Origin: Comamonadaceae bacterium
GTDB taxonomy: Bacteria > Pseudomonadota > Gammaproteobacteria > Burkholderiales > Burkholderiaceae_C
Length of the DNA stretch: 10,558 nucleotides
Assembly (NCBI GenBank): GCA_947478935.1
Contig: CANJXV010000070.1
Span: forward strand, 1 to 10,558
Reading direction: 5' to 3'
Shown: positions 6,308 to 10,558 of the stretch, piece after piece
How positions within the stretch are numbered: the stretch's first letter is position 1
How the letters are laid out: every line of letters begins with the position of its first letter
Made by a program: the position numbers and the translations under genes
The notes under the pieces: generated by a model
The model's input: the letters and a program-made list of their open reading frames with translations, nothing else
Databases searched by the model: none
Told to the model about the DNA's origin: nothing

Positions 6308-7978
6308 ATGGCTTTGCCGGAATTTGATTACATCATCGTGGGTGCCGGTTCGGCGGGATGCGTGCTGGCCAACCGCCTGAGCGAAGATGCACAAGTTCGC
6401 GTGCTGCTGATCGAAGCCGGTGGCAACGACCACAGCATATTTATCCACATGCCTTCGGCCTTGGCCTATCCTATGGCCAATGCGCGTTACAGCTGGCAGT
6501 ACCAGTCCGAGCCCGAGCCCTTTATGAACGAGCGGCGCATCCACTGCCCGCGCGGCAAGACCTTGGGTGGTTCCTCGTCCATCAACGGCATGGTCTATGT
6601 GCGCGGCCATGCCTTGGATTACGAGGGTTGGGCTTTGCAAAACGGCATGCAGGACTGGTCGTATGCGCATTGCCTGCCGTACTTCAAAAAAGCGGAAGCG
6701 CGTGCCATCGGTGGTGACACCTACCGCGGTGACAGCGGGCCGCTCAAGGTCAGCACCGCCGCCATGCGCAACCCGCTGTACCGCGCATTTATCGAAGCGG
6801 GCAAGCAAGCGGGCTACCCGGTCACCAAAGATATGAACGGCTACCAGCAGGAAGGCTTGGGACCCATGGACATGACCACGCACAAAGGCCGCCGCTGGAG
6901 CACCGCCATGGCCTATTTGCGACCGGCCCTCAAGCGCAAAAATCTGTTTTTGCAAAAAAACACACTAGTTACCAAAGTACTGTTGGAGGGTCCGCGCGAT
7001 GCGCTGCGTGCGGTAGGCGTCCAAGCCTTGCAGGATGGCCAGGCGCAGGAATTGCGCGCCCGCCGCGAAGTGATTTTGTGTGGCGGTGCCATCAACTCGC
7101 CGCAGCTTTTGCAACTCTCGGGCATCGGGCATCCAGGTTTACTTGAACCCCTGGGACTGCCAGTGCAGCTTGCGCTACGCGGCGTGGGCGAAAACTTGCA
7201 AGACCATATGGAGACGTATGTCCAGGTGCGCTGCAAGCAGCCCATTACCCTGTACTCGGCCATGAGTCCGCTGGCCAAGCTGCGCATCGGCATAGAGTGG
7301 GTGCTCAACCGCAGCGGTTTGGGCGCGACCAACCACATGGAGTCGGGCGGCTTTATCCGCAGCGATGCCGGTGTGAAGCATCCCGACCTGCAATACCACT
7401 TCGTGCCCATGGCCATCCGCTATGACGGCAGCTCACCGGTGCAAGGCCATGGCTTCCAAGCGCATATCGGGCCTATGCGCCCCACCAGCCGGGGTTGGGT
7501 GCGTATTGCCAGCGCCGACCCCTTGCAGCCGCCGCGCATTTTGTTTAACTACATGGGCACCGAACAGGACCGCAAGGAAATGCGTGCGGGAGTGCGCTTT
7601 ACGCGCGAAATTTTTGCGCAGGCAGCCATGGAAGATTTCAAAGGCGAAGAAATTTCGCCCGGTGCACAAGTGCAAAGCGACGATGAAATTGATGAACACA
7701 TTCGCAATAACGCCGAGACCGCCTACCACCCATCAGGTTCCTGCCGCATGGGTACCGACGCGATGGCGGTCACTGACCCGCAAGGCCGCGTGCATGGCGT
7801 GAGTAGCTTGCGCGTAGTCGATGCTTCCTTGATGCCCTTGATCGTTAGCGGCAACTTGAACGCGCCTACCATCATGATGGCAGAGAAGATCGCCGATCTG
7901 GTCCGCGGAAATACGCCATTGGCCCCGGTGCAAGCGCCGTTTTTTGTGCATCCGAATTGGGAAACGCAGCAACGCTGA
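6308..7978 (+). CDS. betA: Choline dehydrogenase, BetA-like GMC flavoprotein
   Basis: This FAD enzyme is predicted to oxidise choline to betaine aldehyde, and in BetA proteins often on to glycine betaine, passing electrons to the respiratory chain at the membrane. It has 556 residues, the usual BetA length. The N-terminal dinucleotide fold has G12-A-G14-S-A-G17 and an acidic E36 in L-L-I-E-A-G-G. The first GMC signature (G-K-T-L-G-G-S-S) is near residue 84, and the second (G-A-I-N-S-P-Q-L-L) is in the middle. The catalytic H474 sits in T-A-Y-H-P-S-G-S-C and N518 in S-G-N-L-N-A-P-T. Long stretches (E-P-E-P-F-M-N, L-N-G-Y-Q-Q-E-G-x-G-P-M-D, G-V-G-E-N-L-Q-D-H) agree with E. coli BetA as I remember it, so choline is favoured over other GMC alcohol substrates. 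No betB, betT or betI lies nearby in the window. The upstream ribosome site is weak (AGAAAG), and the gap to the activator gene is 72 bases. Confidence 0.88.
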   Translation: MALPEFDYIIVGAGSAGCVLANRLSEDAQVRVLLIEAGGNDHSIFIHMPSALAYPMANARYSWQYQSEPEPFMNERRIHCPRGKTLGGSSSINGMVYVRGHALDYEGWALQNGMQDWSYAHCLPYFKKAEARAIGGDTYRGDSGPLKVSTAAMRNPLYRAFIEAGKQAGYPVTKDMNGYQQEGLGPMDMTTHKGRRWSTAMAYLRPALKRKNLFLQKNTLVTKVLLEGPRDALRAVGVQALQDGQAQELRARREVILCGGAINSPQLLQLSGIGHPGLLEPLGLPVQLALRGVGENLQDHMETYVQVRCKQPITLYSAMSPLAKLRIGIEWVLNRSGLGATNHMESGGFIRSDAGVKHPDLQYHFVPMAIRYDGSSPVQGHGFQAHIGPMRPTSRGWVRIASADPLQPPRILFNYMGTEQDRKEMRAGVRFTREIFAQAAMEDFKGEEISPGAQVQSDDEIDEHIRNNAETAYHPSGSCRMGTDAMAVTDPQGRVHGVSSLRVVDASLMPLIVSGNLNAPTIMMAEKIADLVRGNTPLAPVQAPFFVHPNWETQQR

Positions 7979-8009
7979 ACCGCCGGCATGGTGGCGCAGG
8001 TGGCTGGGC

Positions 8010-8015
8010 TAAAAT
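8010..8015 (+). promoter_or_regulatory. Possible -10 box (TAAAAT) for the riboswitch transcript
   Basis: TAAAAT within GGGCTAAAATC lies a few bases before the first riboswitch stem, where transcription should begin. No convincing -35 box is seen 16-18 bases upstream, so the call rests on the -10 match and on position. Confidence 0.4.
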
Positions 8016-8020
8016 CTGCG

Positions 8021-8101
8021 CTTCCGAGGAGCGTTGCAGTTCATAGCCATGAACGAGGCTCGGAAGAAGCGGTGCCTAGCTGCTTGCTGTTAACGGCGCT
8101 C
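8021..8101 (+). promoter_or_regulatory. S-adenosylhomocysteine (SAH) riboswitch aptamer
   Basis: The 205-base gap before the homocysteine methyltransferase gene holds a sequence matching the SAH riboswitch consensus as I remember it: CCGAGGAGCGxTGC, then GAGGCTCGG, then AACGGCGCTCACC. The pairings check by eye. P1 is CTTCCGAG (8021-8028) with CTCGGAAG (8059-8066), 8 perfect pairs. P2 is GTTCA (8039-8043) with TGAAC (8050-8054). An extra hairpin pairs AAGC (8067-8070) with GCTT (8082-8085). The pseudoknot P4 is GAGCG (8029-8033) with CGCTC (8097-8101). This class senses the SAM by-product SAH and usually raises expression of SAH-recycling genes (ahcY, metH, metF) when SAH accumulates. Its position before a homocysteine methyltransferase fits that role well. 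Confidence 0.93.
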
Positions 8102-8180
8102 ACCCACGCAGCCAGTGCGGTGAGCTTCCCCATCCTCCCCCTGTCGTTTGCGTGGACCCTCTGTGTAATTTGTGGAGCGC
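8096..8180 (+). promoter_or_regulatory. Riboswitch expression platform: two alternative partners of the P4 3' strand
   Basis: The 3' strand of the SAH pseudoknot can pair elsewhere when SAH is absent. GCGCTC (8096-8101) is a perfect complement of GAGCGC (8175-8180), which includes most of the ribosome-binding site of the next gene; that site copies the aptamer's own GGAGCG (8028-8033). Also, GCTCACC (8098-8104) can form a local hairpin with GGTGAGC (8119-8125). The first pairing would hide the start site, giving a translational ON switch on SAH binding. A C-rich unstructured stretch (8126-8141) lies between. The complementarity is seen directly; the mechanism is inference. Confidence 0.55.
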
Positions 8181-8183
8181 GCC

Positions 8184-9314
8184 ATGCCTGAAACTGCTGA
8201 AAGCCCCGTGTCCGCTGCGGACAACCGTTTTAACCATTTATTGGCCACCCGGCCCTGGCTGCTGGCCGATGGTGCTACCGGCAGCAATTTATTTGATGTC
8301 GGGCTGATGTCGGGCGACGCGCCCGAGTTATGGAACACCGAACATCCGGAGCGCATCGCCACCTTGCACCAAAGTTTTGTCGATGCCGGCGCCGATATTT
8401 TGCTCACCAATAGTTTTGGCGGCACCGTCTACCGCTTGAAATTGCACAATGCCCAAAACCGTATGGCCGAACTCAATACCTTGGCCGCGCAAATCGCCCG
8501 CCGGGTCGCTGATGCCAGTGGCCGCACGATTGCAGTGGCTGGCAGCATGGGGCCAACTGGCGAAATCATGGAGCCCATAGGCCCCTTGACCTTCGACGAG
8601 GCCAAGGCCGCGTTTGCCGAGCAGGCGCTAGCGCTCAAGGCTGGTGGCGCCGATGTGTTGTGGATTGAAACCATGTCCTCGCGCGAAGAAGTGGAAGCGG
8701 CGGTCGCCGGCGCGGGTGTGGCAGGCTTGCCGATTGTTTGCACGCTCAGTTTTGACACCAATGGCCGCACCATGATGGGAATTTCGCCCAGCGATTTTTC
8801 TGCCATTGAAAAAACCTTGTCGCCCCGTCTGGCCGCATGCGGCACCAACTGCGGCGTGGGCGCCTCCGAAGTGGTGGCCTGCATCCACAACCTGGCGCAA
8901 TCTATGGGTCCCGAAGTGGTCTTGGTGGCCAAAGGTAATTGCGGCGTACCGCAGTATGTTGACGGCGCGATTTGCTACAACGGCACACCCGAAATCATGG
9001 CCCTGTATGCGCGCATGGCGCTCGATGCGGGCGCCCGCATCATCGGGGGCTGTTGCGGTACCTCGGCCAAACATTTGAGCGCGATGCGCGAGGCCTTGGA
9101 GGCACATACGCCTGGCCCTGCGCCGACCCTGGAGGCTATAAACAGTGCCCTGGGCGAGGTGTCCAACGGCGCGCGCGCCCAATGGGGCGGCGAACAAAGC
9201 CGCGCTGGTGGCGCAGCGCCCGGCGCCAACCTGTCGCGCGGACGCGGTGCGCGTGTGCGCCGCGCAGGCAGCGATGCAGGCGGTGATGGTGCGAGCGAGG
9301 GCGTCAGCGCATGA
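8184..9314 (+). CDS. Stand-alone zinc-dependent homocysteine S-methyltransferase (MetH domain-1/BHMT family)
   Basis: This cytoplasmic (beta/alpha)8 enzyme is predicted to methylate homocysteine to methionine. The zinc ligands of the family are visible as C223 (G-T-N-C-G-V-G) and C290-C291 (G-G-C-C-G-T-S). The N-terminal D-G-A-T-G-S-N (29-35), D-I-L-L-T-N-S-F (71-78) and G-S-M-G-P-T-G (120-126) motifs are also present. The ATG at 8184 is preferred over an in-frame GTG at 8172 because GGAG (8174-8177) sits 6 bases before it; this gives 376 residues. The barrel ends near residue 325, and a low-complexity Ala/Gly/Arg tail follows (R352-x-R-x-x-R-x-R-R360). No pterin or B12 domain is attached, but both exist as separate genes upstream, so it probably uses the methyl-corrinoid protein as donor. 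Glycine betaine as direct donor is an alternative. Its SAH riboswitch supports a role in the methyl cycle. Confidence 0.92.
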   Translation: MPETAESPVSAADNRFNHLLATRPWLLADGATGSNLFDVGLMSGDAPELWNTEHPERIATLHQSFVDAGADILLTNSFGGTVYRLKLHNAQNRMAELNTLAAQIARRVADASGRTIAVAGSMGPTGEIMEPIGPLTFDEAKAAFAEQALALKAGGADVLWIETMSSREEVEAAVAGAGVAGLPIVCTLSFDTNGRTMMGISPSDFSAIEKTLSPRLAACGTNCGVGASEVVACIHNLAQSMGPEVVLVAKGNCGVPQYVDGAICYNGTPEIMALYARMALDAGARIIGGCCGTSAKHLSAMREALEAHTPGPAPTLEAINSALGEVSNGARAQWGGEQSRAGGAAPGANLSRGRGARVRRAGSDAGGDGASEGVSA

Positions 9315-9431
9315 TCAGGTGCATGCGCGCGCAGACAAAGCGCTTAGGCCTGGCATCCACGCGAACGGCGAGATGAATAATTATTTGCGCAGCCGCACTA
9401 GTGCCACTTGCCTCATGGCGCAGCATAGTTG

Positions 9432-10331
9432 ATGGACACTGGCTCGTCTCTGCGGGGCGTCCTGTTGGTAGCGGGCGCCACGTTTTTCTGGAGTCTGAGC
9501 GGCGTATTTGTGCGCTGGCTGCCGGGCATCGATCCCTGGTCTTTCAATGCCTTTCGCGGGCTGGGGCTTGGCTTGTCGATGGCATTGTGGATTGTGCTGC
9601 GCTATGGGCGCGGCAGCGTGGCTTTATTGCGACGCAGCCCCATCGCTGGTCTCTTGATCTCCGCTGGTTTTTTTGCGCTGGGTTCGTCGCTCTACATCGC
9701 TTCGCTGGATCTAGCCAGTGTGGCAGCGGTGTCTTGTTTGACGGCGACTTCCGGTTTGTTTGCCGCGCTCATGGCGCGCTTTTTTCTGGGTGAACGCACA
9801 CCGCCGATTTTTTACTTTGCCATGCTGCTAGCGCTGGCCGGCGTGGCCGCTATCGCGATGGGGGAGGGCGATGCCCGTGTGCAAGGCCTGGCTGGCACCT
9901 TCACTGGGCTGGCCGTGGCCGCGTGTTTTGCGGCGCAAAGCGTGGCGCTGCGGCGCTACCGCGCATTTGATATGGAGCCGGCGTTTTTACTCGGCGGGTT
10001 TGTGACCTTTGTCGCCATCATGGCATTGGGTGTGGTCGTCGTTCCACCGTTACAAAGCATCGCAGTATTACTGCTTATGGGTCTGGTTCAGTTGGCTATC
10101 CCGCTGGTTTTGTATATGGTTGGCGCGCGCAGTGTGGCGACCAGCCATATGGTCTTAATCACTATGGCCGACGCGGTGCTCAACCCTTTGTGGGTGTGGA
10201 TGGTGCACGGCGAAGTGCCGCCGCACGCGGTCTATTTGGGTGGTGCTTTGGTCTTGGCGGCAATTGCCTTGACAGCGTTTGCGCCGCCAACCGGCGCTGC
10301 AAAGTCTGGGACTGACGAGCAAGTAAATTGA
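9432..10331 (+). CDS. EamA-domain permease of the drug/metabolite transporter superfamily
   Basis: This inner-membrane protein has about 299 residues and about ten hydrophobic segments arranged as two EamA repeats (roughly residues 8-135 and 148-287). Family-typical features are the opening G-A-T-F-F-W-S-L-S-G-V-F-V-R with an aromatic-rich first helix, the S-S-L-Y-I-A-S-L-D-L-A-S segment at the end of repeat 1, and a second-repeat stretch near the C-terminus ending in N-P-L-W-V-W-M. DMT members export amino acids, amines or other small metabolites, but the substrate cannot be read from sequence. The ATG at 9432 is chosen over a TTG one codon earlier; no good Shine-Dalgarno is visible, so the start is tentative. 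It lies 117 bases after the homocysteine methyltransferase gene on the same strand. Co-transcription from the riboswitch promoter is possible but not shown, and no terminator is obvious between them. Confidence 0.85.
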   Translation: MDTGSSLRGVLLVAGATFFWSLSGVFVRWLPGIDPWSFNAFRGLGLGLSMALWIVLRYGRGSVALLRRSPIAGLLISAGFFALGSSLYIASLDLASVAAVSCLTATSGLFAALMARFFLGERTPPIFYFAMLLALAGVAAIAMGEGDARVQGLAGTFTGLAVAACFAAQSVALRRYRAFDMEPAFLLGGFVTFVAIMALGVVVVPPLQSIAVLLLMGLVQLAIPLVLYMVGARSVATSHMVLITMADAVLNPLWVWMVHGEVPPHAVYLGGALVLAAIALTAFAPPTGAAKSGTDEQVN

Positions 10332-10431
10332 AAAGTAGGTGGACTACACTGCCAACCGGAACGCAAAGTGGGGAGAATGTACCGAACTTTTGCTGACCAA
10401 AGACGAAAATCCGGGGGTTTGCAGTATCGGA

Positions 10432-10516
<85 letters not shown>

Positions 10517-10534
10517 ATTTCAGGAAAGAGAGCG

Positions 10535-10540
10535 ATTGTA
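10535..10540 (-). promoter_or_regulatory. Likely -10 box of the tRNA-Leu promoter
   Basis: On the minus strand TACAAT lies 18 bases before the tRNA 5' end, a normal distance for a short leader. The matching -35 box would fall at or just beyond the right edge of the window, so it cannot be checked. Confidence 0.45.
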
Positions 10541-10558
10541 TCAAAACTGTTAGTCAAA

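Noticed and set aside
6287..6955. 222-codon open frame on the minus strand inside the choline dehydrogenase gene
   Set aside because: The plus-strand frame encodes a full BetA-like enzyme with all motifs. The minus frame resembles no family I know and is a by-product of GC-rich codon use.
9170..9314. Frameshift at the C-terminus of the homocysteine methyltransferase
   Set aside because: The low-complexity tail looks odd, but the catalytic barrel is complete before it, neither alternative frame gives a recognisable family end, and similar Arg-rich tails occur on two neighbouring proteins.
10552..10557. TTGACT on the minus strand as -35 box of the tRNA promoter
   Set aside because: It is only 11 bases from the TACAAT box, too close for a sigma-70 promoter. 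The real -35 box is probably at or past the window edge.

Overview
The window looks like part of a betaproteobacterial chromosome, most likely order Burkholderiales and perhaps Comamonadaceae-like. This rests on the moderately high GC content, a SAH riboswitch of proteobacterial type, a long BetA-type choline dehydrogenase, and a tRNA-Leu(CAG) with encoded CCA. The assignment comes from gene content and motifs only; no search was run.

Layout. Positions 44-6235 hold seven same-strand genes, mostly overlapping or separated by a few bases: a corrinoid (B12-binding) protein, a DUF1638 protein, a small 'virulence factor' family protein, a cysteine-rich MetV-like protein, a MetF-like methylenetetrahydrofolate reductase, a pterin-binding methyl-THF:corrinoid methyltransferase, and a ferredoxin-ASKHA corrinoid activator (RamA/RACE type). 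Positions 6308-7978 encode a BetA-like choline dehydrogenase. A SAH riboswitch follows (about 8021-8101), then a stand-alone zinc-dependent homocysteine methyltransferase (8184-9314), an EamA/DMT-family permease (9432-10331), and a tRNA-Leu(CAG) on the minus strand (10432-10516).

How the parts may work together. Classical MetH has a homocysteine domain, a methyl-THF domain, a B12 domain and a reactivation domain. Here the first three occur as separate proteins. In place of the SAM/flavodoxin reactivation domain there is a separate iron-sulfur ATPase-fold activator. MetV and MetF can supply methyl-THF. The set could therefore act as a dispersed B12-dependent methionine synthase.

The corrinoid protein, methyl-THF transferase and activator also match the parts list of corrinoid glycine-betaine/methylamine demethylation systems, and a choline dehydrogenase (which makes betaine) sits beside them. 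The two readings can be combined: betaine methyl groups could enter the same corrinoid protein and leave to THF or to homocysteine. The deciding gene, an MttB/MtgB-type methyltransferase, would most likely lie just left of the window and is not visible.

The regulatory highlight is that the 3' strand of the riboswitch pseudoknot is complementary to the ribosome-binding site of the homocysteine methyltransferase gene. This suggests a translational ON switch that responds to S-adenosylhomocysteine.
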